Shown: positions 1 through 7,986 of the stretch, piece by piece
Numbering within the stretch: position 1 is the stretch's first letter
How the letters are laid out: each line of letters begins with the position of its first letter
Assembly (NCBI RefSeq): GCF_014698965.1
Contig: NZ_JACXAE010000110.1
Coordinates: forward strand, 1-64,000
Reading direction: 5' to 3'
Length of the DNA stretch: 64,000 bases
DNA from: Iningainema tapete BLCC-T55
GTDB taxonomy: Bacteria > Cyanobacteriota > Cyanobacteriia > Cyanobacteriales > Nostocaceae
Notes under the pieces: model-generated
Told to the model about the DNA's origin: nothing
Databases searched by the model: none
The model's input: the letters and a program-made list of their open reading frames with translations, nothing else
Translations under genes and position numbers: made by a program

Positions 1-48
1 GCCCGACTTAGCTCTCTAGGTCGTATTCACCCTGTTTCTACAGCTGTT

Positions 49-1059
49 TCATCCTCGTAATTTGGCAAAGGTATTGCAGTCAATGATCCAATCACTAGGA
101 ATAGGAATGTTAGCGAAATCGCCTAACTCACCAGATTTGGCAGTGAACAAAAACAGCAGTCGCAGAGTAGCAGCAGGTATAGTTCTGCCTTCTACTTCTC
201 TGGGAACGTTAGTGAAAACCCGATTATAATCATAAACCCCACGCACCATGCTGTGACCGAGACGATAAGCAGCTACGGAAAACTCGACAGGGATGAATGG
301 CTGTTCCTTAAATAGGAAAAAGCGCCTGCCGCCCTTGAGTACTATTTCTAGCTGTTCTCTGTCAATAATACGACCCAAAAAGTCGAAAAGTACAATCCAC
401 TGATAATGCCAAATCACTAATTCTCTGGCTTGTTCAAAAACAGACTTGTCAGTGGAATGATTTAGTTTAATGCTGCCATCCCTGATACCTTGAACCACCT
501 TGTTGTGAAACTTCAGGAATGCTACATGCATTTGGGCAACAATTAAGTTTTCGTCGTTGCGTGGATCACCAATGATACCTAAAGTACTTGAAGCACGAGG
601 GATGTCGTTGGGTAGTTTTGTAGGAATTGTGGGATCTCCACCACCTGGCTGTTCGTTCGTTGTTCCAATCAAAAACAGATCTGGGTCTTCAAGTTGATAT
701 AGATAAGGTTGTGCATCAGGTCCAGAACCATAGATACTATCTAAGTCAAGCATCGGCGTGCGAAAATTTCTGATCGCCAATGGATCAACAATAATCTCTT
801 GCAGAGCAGTTGTATCAAAGGTGATGTCATGATCTACAAATTGACCGAGATAGGTGAATCCTGCAGGAACTTTTTCATTATCCCCTTCAGGAGACTCTGT
901 TGATTCACTCATTGCTTTCCCCAGATCGGTCAAACTTTCCACTGAGGGAGTAAAAGCTGGCAGTTTGGGAAACATTCTGCCAAATTTTCCAGTAGGGACA
1001 AATTCACCGCAGGGGTGATTTTCACCTTTACGAGGCGGGAATCCATGACGTCTACGCAT
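49..1059 (-). CDS. Animal-type heme peroxidase, C-terminally truncated (possible pseudogene)
   Basis: The protein resembles the bacterial branch of the animal heme peroxidase superfamily (An_peroxidase), which oxidises substrates with hydrogen peroxide. Visible family marks are QFVDHDIT with the likely distal His77, LDLDSIYG (105-111), GDPRNDEN (164-171) with the likely catalytic Arg167, FHNKV, and RLGHSM with the likely proximal His269. The ATG start fits the family's N-terminus. The protein stops at 336 aa, soon after the proximal histidine, while bacterial members are usually some 200 residues longer. In the remaining 48 bases toward the window edge, a family-like continuation can be read only by allowing a one-base shift and a stop codon. 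I see the truncation directly; calling it a pseudogene is inference, since the true end lies outside the window. Confidence 0.75.
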   Translation of the reverse strand: MRRRHGFPPRKGENHPCGEFVPTGKFGRMFPKLPAFTPSVESLTDLGKAMSESTESPEGDNEKVPAGFTYLGQFVDHDITFDTTALQEIIVDPLAIRNFRTPMLDLDSIYGSGPDAQPYLYQLEDPDLFLIGTTNEQPGGGDPTIPTKLPNDIPRASSTLGIIGDPRNDENLIVAQMHVAFLKFHNKVVQGIRDGSIKLNHSTDKSVFEQARELVIWHYQWIVLFDFLGRIIDREQLEIVLKGGRRFFLFKEQPFIPVEFSVAAYRLGHSMVRGVYDYNRVFTNVPREVEGRTIPAATLRLLFLFTAKSGELGDFANIPIPSDWIIDCNTFAKLRG

Positions 1060-1190
1060 ACTACATTACCTTATTATTTTTGAGAATGAATATCCATTGG
1101 AGAAAATTCCGTTGGATATGTTTGTAGTATGGTGTAAACAAAGTAGCCTTGACAGCACCCTCATGGGTACTATCTTCTTAAAACAGAAAC

Positions 1191-1517
1191 TTACATTCGT
1201 AATTTTAATGCTTCATTTTGGCTCCTGTCTCCTGACTCCTGTTTTTCGGTTGGTCGAAGCCGCTCAAATAAAGCAGGCGGAGTAGCTTGGCGGAATGCAC
1301 CACAGTAGTGCATAGTCATAACTGCTTTAAAAGCCCAATGGTTGGGTGAGACATCGCTAAAAGGTATGGGCAATGTCTCAGCCCGATTTTGGACACAAGC
1401 ATTGAGAACTTGATTTGATGTAGTTGGGGTTTGAGTAGGTGGGTTTTGAGCTTTGACAGGAGCTAACGTACTAGCTGTGGTTAGCAGCACTGTTGTAACA
1501 AAAATTTTTAGATTCAT
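1191..1517 (-). CDS. Small secreted protein with partial S-layer-homology (SLH) motif
   Basis: 108 aa. A clear signal peptide covers about residues 1-24 (short basic start, hydrophobic core, cleavage near PVKA-Q). After a Pro/Thr-rich stretch comes FSDVSPNHWAFKAV, the hallmark of an SLH repeat, then a Cys-containing MHYCGAFR stretch. Only one partial SLH unit is present, so this is not a full S-layer anchor. Short proteins of this kind are common in cyanobacteria, and their function is unknown to me. The last ~20 residues are encoded by repeat-like DNA (three CTCCTGN heptamers at about 1222-1242), so the present C-terminus may be an addition created by the repeat. Confidence 0.6.
   Translation of the reverse strand: MNLKIFVTTVLLTTASTLAPVKAQNPPTQTPTTSNQVLNACVQNRAETLPIPFSDVSPNHWAFKAVMTMHYCGAFRQATPPALFERLRPTEKQESGDRSQNEALKLRM
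1222..1242. repeat. Heptamer tandem repeat (CTCCTGN x3)
   Basis: Three consecutive seven-base units CTCCTGT, CTCCTGA, CTCCTGT. They resemble the short tandemly repeated repetitive (STRR) heptamers described in heterocystous cyanobacteria. The repeat overlaps the 3' end of the SLH-like gene. Confidence 0.5.
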
Positions 1518-1859
1518 GCTAAGTGGGTATTTCTATAGTGTTGGCATACATTGTCATGATCATTAACAATATAACCAACGCAAAAACCCAAAGTACTAAA
1601 GATCCCCAACTTGCAGAATCTTGTTGTACTTTCTGCCATAAGTTATTCACTAAATTATTACGGCTTGCCATTGTAAACCCTCAAATTTTTAGTAGTCAGA
1701 TTTAAATCAACACAATCAGAGCGAGTTTATGCGCCTAAGCTCGTTTCTTACACAAGAAAAAAGTTTACAAAAATAGATTTATTGACTCTATAATTTTATT
1801 TTTACCCACTTAAGAGTTTACACTCATAAATTTCCCTATTTTGAGAAAATTCTTAACGC
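1518..1859. other. Intergenic stretch, nothing clear
   Basis: AT-rich spacer between the minus-strand SLH-like gene and the thioesterase remnant. A short open frame in it (1523-1705, plus) has no recognisable features. A promoter for the SLH-like gene probably lies here, but I could not pick a convincing -10/-35 pair. Confidence 0.4.
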
Positions 1860-2117
1860 TTGCCATTAGATGTTTACCGGGAACTGGGAGGTGTGTTTGT
1901 CATGCGGCGGGTGGAAATCGACTATTTACGTCCTGCAGTAGCTGGTGATACACTAGAAGTCACCACTTGGTTGAAGGAAATGCGCGGTTCTCGTGTTCGA
2001 TGTTACGAAATTCGCGTTAGATACCAAGATAATTTATTGGTAACGGTGGAAGCGTCTACAATGCGTCCACGTCCAATTCCCAGTGTACTGTTAGAGAGGT
2101 TTTTACAATCTGATTAA
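1860..2117 (+). pseudogene. Thioesterase (4HBT hot-dog) remnant
   Basis: 85 codons, opening with a TTG two codons after an in-frame TAA. The segment GGVFVMRRVEIDYLRPAVAGD and the following strands match the middle and end of 4HBT acyl-CoA thioesterases. A complete member is about 130-150 aa. The first ~45 residues, which carry the first strand and the active-site region, are missing here. The usual stretch between VEAST and MRPRPIP also looks shortened. I therefore read it as a decayed thioesterase, although a short expressed protein cannot be excluded. The next gene begins 8 bases downstream. Confidence 0.55.
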
Positions 2118-2125
2118 AAGGAAAG

Positions 2126-2365
2126 ATGGAGCAAGATCAGCAACAACAGCGCCGTGCTGCAAAGAATGAGTTTCTTCAATCTCTAAATCAATTAGAGGAT
2201 ATGTTCCACACGGGTACAACTGAGGATGAAGAAACGCCATTAGAAAGTAATTGTACTATTGATGACGAAGTAGTTGAATCATCGGTCATTGATCTGGCGG
2301 CTTTTGAAGCAGCAGTTGCTGATATTGAGCAGTATTTAGAACAGGAAAAGAGGCATGGGGAATAG
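2126..2365 (+). CDS. Small acidic protein of unknown function
   Basis: 79 aa, ATG start preceded by AAAGGAAAG, a good ribosome binding site. The protein is Gln-rich at the N-terminus and strongly acidic in the middle (TEDEETPLES), ending in a helix-like segment (AAFEAAVADIEQYLEQEK). It has no signal peptide, membrane segment or catalytic motif. It looks like a conserved small cyanobacterial protein often found beside this kind of gene, but I cannot assign a function. It may be co-transcribed with the thioesterase remnant just upstream. Confidence 0.55.
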   Translation: MEQDQQQQRRAAKNEFLQSLNQLEDMFHTGTTEDEETPLESNCTIDDEVVESSVIDLAAFEAAVADIEQYLEQEKRHGE

Positions 2366-2424
2366 GGAATTGCTAATTGCTGATTGCTAATTGCACAGAA
2401 TTCTCTACTATTAGCCATTAACTA

Positions 2425-3213
2425 TTAACCATTAGCCATTCCCAATCTTTGCCTTTGGGCTTCATACAAAATTACAGCGGCGGTAACAGCAACATTCAAT
2501 GATTCTACACCCGGACTTAAGGGAATTTTGACTTTTCCATCTGCGATCGCCTCTAACTGAGCTGACAATCCCGCACCTTCATTACCTAGTAGAATTAAAC
2601 TTGGTTTACGCCAGTCTATTTCCCAATGGGTGACAGTAGCACTTTTGTCAGTTGCTATTACCTGCATTCCTGCTTGCCTTGCCGCTTGCACTGTGGTTTT
2701 TAAATCTGGACTTACTGCTATTGGTAAACGAAACCACTGTCCCGCAGAAGCACGCAACACTTTTGGGTTCTCTAAATCTACACTGTCTTCACTCAGCCAT
2801 AATCCAGATGCTCCCGCTGCGGCTGCTGTCCTGATTATTGTACCTAAATTACCTGGGTCTTGCACTGTTTCTAAAGCTAGTACCAAACCAGTTAAAGGTA
2901 CAACCCCTGTGTCACGACTTTTTGCTATCGCTACTATACCGTCTGGTTGAACTGTTGTGGCGATCGCTTTCAACACTTCCTCACTGACAATTTCTATCCG
3001 TTCGGTGTTTTTGACAACTTCTGCCCATATCCCCGGATATTTTGTTTGCCATGTGGGTGTACAACATACTGCTACTAGTGGGTAGTTTACTGCACAAGCT
3101 TCTTCTAGTAAGTGAGTTCCTTCCACCAAGAATAATTCTTGCTTGTGCCTTTCCTTTGACGAATGTAGTTTGCGAATTTGCTTAACTAGGGGATTTTGTA
3201 TACTTGTTAACAT
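2425..3213 (-). CDS. TrmH/SpoU-family RNA 2'-O-ribose methyltransferase
   Basis: 262 aa, typical length for the family. It should transfer a methyl group from S-adenosylmethionine to a ribose 2'-OH of rRNA or tRNA in the cytoplasm. An N-terminal L30e-like substrate-binding part (about 1-95, NPLVKQIRKL...FLVEG) is followed by the SPOUT knot. Motif 1 is QDPGNLGTIIRTA (118-130), motif 2 LLGNEGAGL (208-216), and motif 3 IPLSPGVESLNVAV (230-243). All three are intact, so it should be active. Which nucleotide it modifies cannot be told from sequence. The start ATG lies just downstream of tRNA-Leu(CAG), which is transcribed in the same direction. Confidence 0.9.
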   Translation of the reverse strand: MLTSIQNPLVKQIRKLHSSKERHKQELFLVEGTHLLEEACAVNYPLVAVCCTPTWQTKYPGIWAEVVKNTERIEIVSEEVLKAIATTVQPDGIVAIAKSRDTGVVPLTGLVLALETVQDPGNLGTIIRTAAAAGASGLWLSEDSVDLENPKVLRASAGQWFRLPIAVSPDLKTTVQAARQAGMQVIATDKSATVTHWEIDWRKPSLILLGNEGAGLSAQLEAIADGKVKIPLSPGVESLNVAVTAAVILYEAQRQRLGMANG

Positions 3214-3253
3214 GATTTTTAATTTTGGATTAATCTAAAATCCAAAATTGATA

Positions 3254-3335
3254 TGCGGAACCCGGGACTTGAACCCGGAAGCCTTGCGGCACTAGAACCT
3301 GAATCTAGCGCGTCTGCCAATTCCGCCAGTTCCGC
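3254..3335 (-). tRNA. tRNA-Leu (anticodon CAG)
   Basis: Read on the minus strand, the acceptor stem GCGGAAC pairs with GTTCCGC. The D-arm GGCGGAATTGGCAGACG is typical of class II tRNA-Leu. The anticodon stem CTAGA/TCTAG encloses the loop TTCAGGT, giving CAG. A long variable arm (GCCGCAAGGC) and a normal T-arm with GGTTCAAGTCC follow. CCA is not encoded. Confidence 0.97.
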
Positions 3336-3509
3336 TCTTGTTAATAATTTATTCACCGTTTATAATTATTACTCAACCGAATGAACTTTGTCAAGGGCAT
3401 GATTTGTAGATAACAAAAACTTAGCGGAAAAATAATAATACTGCAATAATGCAGAAAATCTAATGTTTACTGTAGAATCGAAACCAACTTTATAAAAAAT
3501 ACTGTTGTT

Positions 3510-4871
3510 TTGGAGGATAGCCTTATTAATCCTTCTCTTCGCTTACCAGATGCCATACCACAAGCAGACTCCTCAGTCCTGCAAATATGGGGTGGACAAA
3601 GTTTGCAAGGTCATGTGAAAATTAGCGGGGCAAAAAATTCAGCCCTGGTAATTATGGCAGGAGCCTTGCTGTGTTCAGGTGATTGTCGCATTCACAATGT
3701 GCCGAAACTAGCGGACGTGGAGCGCATGGGACAAGTTTTGTCAGCTTTGGGTGTTCGCTTAAAGCGAGATGACACTACTTTAGAAATCAATGCCAGTGAA
3801 CTAACATCATCAAAAGCGCCCTACGAACTAGTAACCCAACTCAGGGCAAGTTTTTTTGCGATTGGAGCAATACTGGCTCGACTGGGAATAGCGCAAATGC
3901 CTCTACCAGGAGGTTGTGCGATCGGGGCAAGACCGGTAGATCTCCATGTACGGGGATTACAAGCGATGGGCGCTGAAGTACAAATTGAGCATGGTATTTG
4001 TAATGCCTACATACCTGGTAATAGCCGCCGATTAAAAGGAGCCAAGATTTACTTGGACATCCCCAGTGTGGGAGCAACAGAAACATTGATGATGGCAGCT
4101 ACACTAGCAGATGGCGAAACGATCATCGAAAATGCCGCTCGCGAACCAGAAGTAGTGGATCTGGCAAACTTGTGTATCTCAATGGGCGCACAAATTCGGG
4201 GTGCAGGCACAAGTACAATTACAATTCAAGGTGTCTCCAAGTTACATTCTACTGAATACAGCATTATTCCCGATCGCATTGAGACGGGAACGTTTTTAGT
4301 CGCAGGAGCAATTACTCGCTCAGAACTGAGTTTGTCACCAGTAGTGCCGGATCATCTCATCCCAGTAATTGCTAAATTACGGGATATTGGGGTGAGCATT
4401 ATCGAAGAAGCTCCCGATTGCTTACGTATTCTCAAGACGCAAAACCTCAAAGCAACGGATATTGAAACCTTGCCCCATCCAGGTTTTCCCACAGATATGC
4501 AAGCGCCGTTTATGGCTTTGTTGGCTCTAGCTGAGGGAGACAGCATCATTAACGAATCTGTATTTGAGAATCGTCTACGTCATGCCTCTGAATTAAATCG
4601 TTTGGGGGCAGACATTCGCGTTAAAGGTAATGCGGCTTTTGTGAAGGGAGTACCGATTTTATCAGGTGCACCAGTTTTAGCCACAGATTTACGCGCAGCA
4701 GCAGCATTAGTTTTGGCTGGGCTGGCGGCATCCGGAAAAACCACAATCCAAGGATTGCGTCACCTTGATCGCGGCTACGATCAACTCGATATCAAGTTAC
4801 AGAAGTTAGGAGCGAAAATACAACGTTTGTCTTCGACAGATAGTGATGCCGTTCTTAGCTCTGTGAAATAG
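3510..4871 (+). CDS. murA: UDP-N-acetylglucosamine 1-carboxyvinyltransferase
   Basis: 453 aa. It transfers enolpyruvate from PEP to UDP-GlcNAc, the first committed step of peptidoglycan synthesis, in the cytoplasm. ISGAKNSAL (38-46) holds the conserved Lys/Asn pair. The active-site loop [15 protein letters not shown] carries the catalytic Cys136, the residue attacked by fosfomycin in this family. The repeated EPSP-synthase-like folds continue to the end. The start is a TTG at 3510, and the first ~22 residues before QIWGG form a cyanobacterial N-terminal extension. An ATG further in would cut into the fold, so TTG is the best choice. Confidence 0.96.
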   Translation: MEDSLINPSLRLPDAIPQADSSVLQIWGGQSLQGHVKISGAKNSALVIMAGALLCSGDCRIHNVPKLADVERMGQVLSALGVRLKRDDTTLEINASELTSSKAPYELVTQLRASFFAIGAILARLGIAQMPLPGGCAIGARPVDLHVRGLQAMGAEVQIEHGICNAYIPGNSRRLKGAKIYLDIPSVGATETLMMAATLADGETIIENAAREPEVVDLANLCISMGAQIRGAGTSTITIQGVSKLHSTEYSIIPDRIETGTFLVAGAITRSELSLSPVVPDHLIPVIAKLRDIGVSIIEEAPDCLRILKTQNLKATDIETLPHPGFPTDMQAPFMALLALAEGDSIINESVFENRLRHASELNRLGADIRVKGNAAFVKGVPILSGAPVLATDLRAAAALVLAGLAASGKTTIQGLRHLDRGYDQLDIKLQKLGAKIQRLSSTDSDAVLSSVK

Positions 4872-4926
4872 GAGTCAGTTCTTACTCAGGATTCAGGACT
4901 TGTGAACTGAGAAACATATATAATAG

Positions 4927-4965
4927 TTGGGGATAGCTAGTTATTTGACTAGCCTTATTCCCCAA
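4927..4965. terminator. Hairpin after murA (possible terminator)
   Basis: Imperfect inverted repeat: TTGGGGA pairs with TCCCCAA and an inner GCTAGT with ACTAGC around TATTTG. There is no T-tract directly after it, so it is either a weak terminator or simply one of the region's short palindromes. It lies between murA and the M48 peptidase gene. Confidence 0.3.
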
Positions 4966-4996
4966 AGTTCTTTCACTTGATGCAGTGCTTTTTGTC

Positions 4997-5866
4997 ATGT
5001 CTCCTTCCACGAAGCTAATTGGTCTTAAAGCCGACTCTTTTCGTCATCCCCTAGATTTAGAGGCTACCAAAGCTCTCAAGCAAATTCCGGGTTTAGATAT
5101 GATGGTACGGAATCTATTGGGACCAGTAGCAGAGCAGGTTTTCTATGTGGAAAATATTGCATCTAGCATCTTGGTAGGTGAAAATCAACTACCACAGTTA
5201 CACGAACTGTTGTTGTCAGCTTGCAAAACTTTGGATATGGAGCCTCCCCAGCTGTATGTACATCAGCATCCGGCTCCCAATGCTTACACTTTTGCTCTAC
5301 GAGGTAAGCAGCCTTTCATTGTGTTGCATACCTCTTTGATTGATATGCTCACACCAGAAGAAACTCAGGCGGTAATCGCTCATGAGTTGGGACACCTGAA
5401 GTGCGATCATAGTCTTTACTTGACTCCAGTAAATTTATTGATTTTAGCGGCAACAGTTGTTCCTACGGTAGGAGTAGTTCTGGCTCAAGCAATGCAGGCT
5501 CAACTTTTGGAATGGATACGCTGTGCTGAGTTTACGTGCGATCGCGCGGCGTTATTAGCAACCCAAAACCCCAAAGTTGTGATGTCAGTATTGATGAAAC
5601 TTGCTGGTGGCTCACCCACCATCGCACCACAACTTAACCTAGATGCTTTTATTGCTCAAGCTCGTGCTTACGATGAAATCAGCAAAACAGAACTAGGTGA
5701 AATGGTTAAAAATGCACGCACAGCCCAGTTAACTCATCCAGTTCCTGTGCTACGGGCGCGAGAAATTGATCGTTGGGCAAGTAGTAAAGAATATCAAAAC
5801 TTGTTGCATTCGGCAAAAATAGTGTATAATGGGGAAGCAACCTCGGGCGGGTGGCGAAACTGGTAG
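4997..5866 (+). CDS. M48-family zinc metallopeptidase (HtpX-like), 3' end inside tRNA-Leu
   Basis: 289 aa from ATG 4997; a GTG four codons earlier is in frame but less likely. It is a membrane-associated zinc protease of the Ste24/HtpX type, presumably acting in protein quality control. HELGH (129-133) provides two zinc ligands and the catalytic Glu. A hydrophobic segment at about 143-171 is likely a membrane hairpin, and EFTCD downstream supplies the third ligand region. The TAG stop at 5864-5866 lies 22 bases inside tRNA-Leu(CAA), so the last seven codons, including the stop, are also tRNA sequence. Substrates are unknown. Confidence 0.88.
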   Translation: MSPSTKLIGLKADSFRHPLDLEATKALKQIPGLDMMVRNLLGPVAEQVFYVENIASSILVGENQLPQLHELLLSACKTLDMEPPQLYVHQHPAPNAYTFALRGKQPFIVLHTSLIDMLTPEETQAVIAHELGHLKCDHSLYLTPVNLLILAATVVPTVGVVLAQAMQAQLLEWIRCAEFTCDRAALLATQNPKVVMSVLMKLAGGSPTIAPQLNLDAFIAQARAYDEISKTELGEMVKNARTAQLTHPVPVLRAREIDRWASSKEYQNLLHSAKIVYNGEATSGGWRNW

Positions 5867-5929
5867 ACGCAGCAGACTCAAAATCTGCCGCCCTCAAAAG
5901 GCATGAGAGTTCGATTCTCTCCTCGCCCA
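5845..5929 (+). tRNA. tRNA-Leu (anticodon CAA)
   Basis: The acceptor stem GGGCGGG pairs with CTCGCCC, with one G-U pair. The D-arm is GTGGCGAAACTGGTAGACGC. The anticodon stem GCAGA/TCTGC encloses CTCAAAA, giving CAA. A long class II variable arm and the T-arm GAGAGTTCGATTCTCTC follow. CCA is not encoded. The 5' end overlaps the end of the M48 peptidase gene. Confidence 0.97.
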
Positions 5930-5934
5930 TTACT

Positions 5935-5962
5935 GTAGAGACGCGACATGTCGCGTCTCTAC
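5935..5962. repeat. Perfect palindrome, GTAGAGACG family
   Basis: A 28-base perfect palindrome with half-site GTAGAGACGCGACA, directly followed by ATTTTTTTT. It may end transcription of tRNA-Leu(CAA). Related copies occur at about 9933, 9972, 14468 and 29748. Confidence 0.75.
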
Positions 5963-6099
5963 ATTTTTTTTGCCCATCTCTACATTTTTTTGGTTTATTC
6001 CGGAAAAAGATTAAGACTTTGTGAATAGTTATAAATAGTAGGCAGTTCATTTACAGCGCTTTTCGTCTGAGTGAGGTATATTACCCCACCCAGCCCTCC

Positions 6100-6136
6100 C
6101 CTTATAAAGGGGAGGGTTAGGGAGGGGTTGAGATAG
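6100..6136. repeat. CCCTCCCC/GGGGAGGG inverted repeat
   Basis: CCCTCCCCTTATAAAGGGG followed by AGGGTTAGGGAGGGG. This is a C-rich/G-rich inverted repeat of a kind widely dispersed in cyanobacterial genomes. It lies in the spacer between tRNA-Leu and the small basic gene. Confidence 0.5.
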
Positions 6137-6207
6137 TTTAATTTGACAATTAACTTAATATAAGTTAAAATCTATATAGTCAACAAGTTAAATAGGGTGT
6201 AGAAGTT

Positions 6208-6405
6208 ATGCGATTAAAGCGATGGGAGTCTCCTCGCCGAGAAGGTAGGAATGATAAAGGAAGAGGCGGTTCAGCAAGACAGAGACAACTCAAGAAACAA
6301 CAACAGGTATTGCGGAAACGACTCAAAGAAGATAATCAAAAAGACAATAACAAAGGTAATCAAAAGGGGGGAGATAAATTAATCTTCCCCCTAATTTTTT
6401 TGTGA
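6208..6405 (+). CDS. Small, very basic protein (uncertain)
   Basis: 65 codons from ATG 6208. The sequence is highly charged (RRE, KQQQ, KRLKEDNQKD) and low in complexity, with no known domain. It could bind nucleic acid, but that is only a guess from composition. The last dozen codons (after DNKGNQ) are encoded by the stem, loop and T-run of an intrinsic terminator, and the stop TGA (6403-6405) falls just after the T-run. That is unusual for a gene and may mean the transcript is a small RNA. No strong ribosome binding site is visible. Confidence 0.35.
   Translation: MRLKRWESPRREGRNDKGRGGSARQRQLKKQQQVLRKRLKEDNQKDNNKGNQKGGDKLIFPLIFL
6366..6401 (+). terminator. Intrinsic terminator with 10-bp stem
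   Basis: GGGGGGAGAT pairs with ATCTTCCCCC around the loop AAATTA, followed by TAATTTTTTT. The stem includes one G-U pair. It is a textbook rho-independent terminator on the plus strand, embedded in the 3' end of the small basic open frame. Confidence 0.8.
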
Positions 6406-7074
6406 ATAATTTGCCTATTCGGCAGTTTATCTAGAAAGCTAGATAACCAAGGTATCAAAATTATAATGGTACTGTATGTTTGATTAATTACTAAAAAAAT
6501 AGTATTATAAATTACATTTAATTAAAAATACATAGATGCAAAAAAATCTTGAACATATCCTCACAAATAAAATCAGTAGCTGTACAAAAACGGTTTATAA
6601 ATAAAGTAATTGTGATGAGAAGTCTACAATGATGGTACTTACAGAAAATATACGCCCATAGACTTATAGTCAAAGAACACTCCTTGGATTGATAGAATGG
6701 CTTTGAAGTTAAGCCTTGTAGCTATAGATAACTTTGCTTTACTGTTTATTTATTTTAAGACGAGAAATATTAATTTTTCTATTACTTACTACTAATGTAG
6801 CCAGGAAATGAACAAAGTAAAAAGATAACATAAAATAATTATGAAGTTTATTTAAAATCAACTGACAGAGAATTGATTTAAGTGTAAATTGTTATACAGG
6901 ATATATTGACTAAATTATTACCAGGGAAGCCGAAAATATACTTTAATACTGATTGCATCTCCATGTGTTAACTAAACCATGCCCCAGACCTTGAGAAAAC
7001 AGCAACGAAGGTACAACCTAACTGGGAATGGGTTAGTTGGTGAGTTGATTTTTGTGGAACACAAGGAGTGAAAT
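6406..7074. other. Long AT-rich leader before the polysaccharide island
   Basis: About 670 bases with no convincing gene on either strand. It probably carries the promoter of the first island gene. A GTAN8TAC palindrome (6884-6897) is noted separately. A good ribosome binding site (AAGGAG) stands directly before the ATG at 7075. I found no riboswitch-like or tRNA-like structure. Confidence 0.5.
6884..6897. promoter_or_regulatory. GTAN8TAC, possible NtcA box (weak)
   Basis: GTAAATTGTTATAC fits the consensus GTAN8TAC of the nitrogen regulator NtcA. The nearest TANNNT (TAAATT, 6911-6916) is only 13 bases away, closer than in known NtcA-activated promoters (about 22). Six fixed bases would match by chance roughly 16 times in a window this size, so the support is weak. 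Confidence 0.2.
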
Positions 7075-7887
7075 ATGGTAGGAAGAGTTTTTCTACCTAA
7101 TCAAAGAGTGCTTGATTTTCCGATTACTGCCTTACGCTTTGACGAACAGATACAGACAATACTGAAATGGGCAAAAGCAAAAGAAAGTAGGACTGTATGT
7201 GTAGCCAATGTACATATGCTCATGGAGGCTTACTGGAATCCAGAGTTTGCTAATGTATTGAAAAATGCTGACCTTGTGACTCCTGATGGGATGCCTCTTG
7301 TCTGGATGATGAGGCTTTTGGGCGCACATCAACAAGATCGTGTTGCGGGGATGGATATTTTCCAAGCCTTGTGTCAGTTCGCCCAAACAATGGATATCAG
7401 TGTTTTTTTTGTAGGTTCTCAAACAGAAATTCTTTCTCGAATGAGAAAGAGGATAGGAGAAGAATTTCCTCATCTGAAAATTGCTGCTATGGAGCCTTTA
7501 CCATTTCGCCCTCTCACACCAGATGAAGATGAAGCTTTGATTAGGAGAATTAACAGTAGTGGAGCAGGTTTAGTGTTGGTATCCTTAGGATGCCCAAAAC
7601 AAGAAAGTTGGATGGCTGAACATCAAGGTAAAATTCAGGCGGTAATGATTGGTATAGGAGGAGTTTTTCCTGTATACGCAGGAATACAGAAGAGAGCTCC
7701 TCGTATAGTGCGAAACTTAGGTCTTGAATGGCTTTATCGCTTTATTCAAGAACCCCGTCGGCTTTGGCGTCGCTATGCGCAGACTATTCCACCCTTTATT
7801 TGGCTGGCTTTGAAACAACTGTTAACATCTCATGCTGTTGGTACTCCACTTCATATTCGCGAACGATATTTAGGATGGAGAGATTAG
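7075..7887 (+). CDS. WecG/TagA/CpsF-family glycosyltransferase (GT26)
   Basis: 270 aa. Family members add a sugar, typically N-acetylmannosamine or its uronate, to an undecaprenyl-linked acceptor on the inner face of the membrane, early in glycan assembly. Visible motifs are VANVHM (43-48), TPDGMPLVW (69-77) with the likely catalytic Asp71, GCPKQESWM (172-180), GLEWLYR (216-222) and EPRRLWRR (226-233). The last two form the membrane-targeting tail. AAGGAG before the ATG supports the start. It is the first gene of the island, about 100 bases before the ABC permease gene. The donor and acceptor sugars are not readable from sequence. Confidence 0.92.
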   Translation: MVGRVFLPNQRVLDFPITALRFDEQIQTILKWAKAKESRTVCVANVHMLMEAYWNPEFANVLKNADLVTPDGMPLVWMMRLLGAHQQDRVAGMDIFQALCQFAQTMDISVFFVGSQTEILSRMRKRIGEEFPHLKIAAMEPLPFRPLTPDEDEALIRRINSSGAGLVLVSLGCPKQESWMAEHQGKIQAVMIGIGGVFPVYAGIQKRAPRIVRNLGLEWLYRFIQEPRRLWRRYAQTIPPFIWLALKQLLTSHAVGTPLHIRERYLGWRD

Positions 7888-7986
7888 TAAAGCCATGACA
7901 GGGTAATGTGGGGCAAAGACTGGGGTAGAAAACAACTTGCAATAAAGCACGATAAATCAAGATAATTAGACTAGTGTGACAAAAGC

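Noticed and set aside
1097-1285. 62-codon plus-strand frame
   Set aside because: It overlaps the 3' end of the SLH-like gene on the other strand and passes through a heptamer repeat, with no coding signs.
1523-1705. 60-codon plus-strand frame
   Set aside because: No ribosome binding site, no recognisable motif and AT-rich irregular composition. It lies in the spacer where a promoter is expected.
5706-6050. Minus-strand open frame of 114 codons
   Set aside because: It is the reverse of the peptidase end, tRNA-Leu(CAA) and a palindrome. Its middle part is a typical antisense-tRNA artefact.
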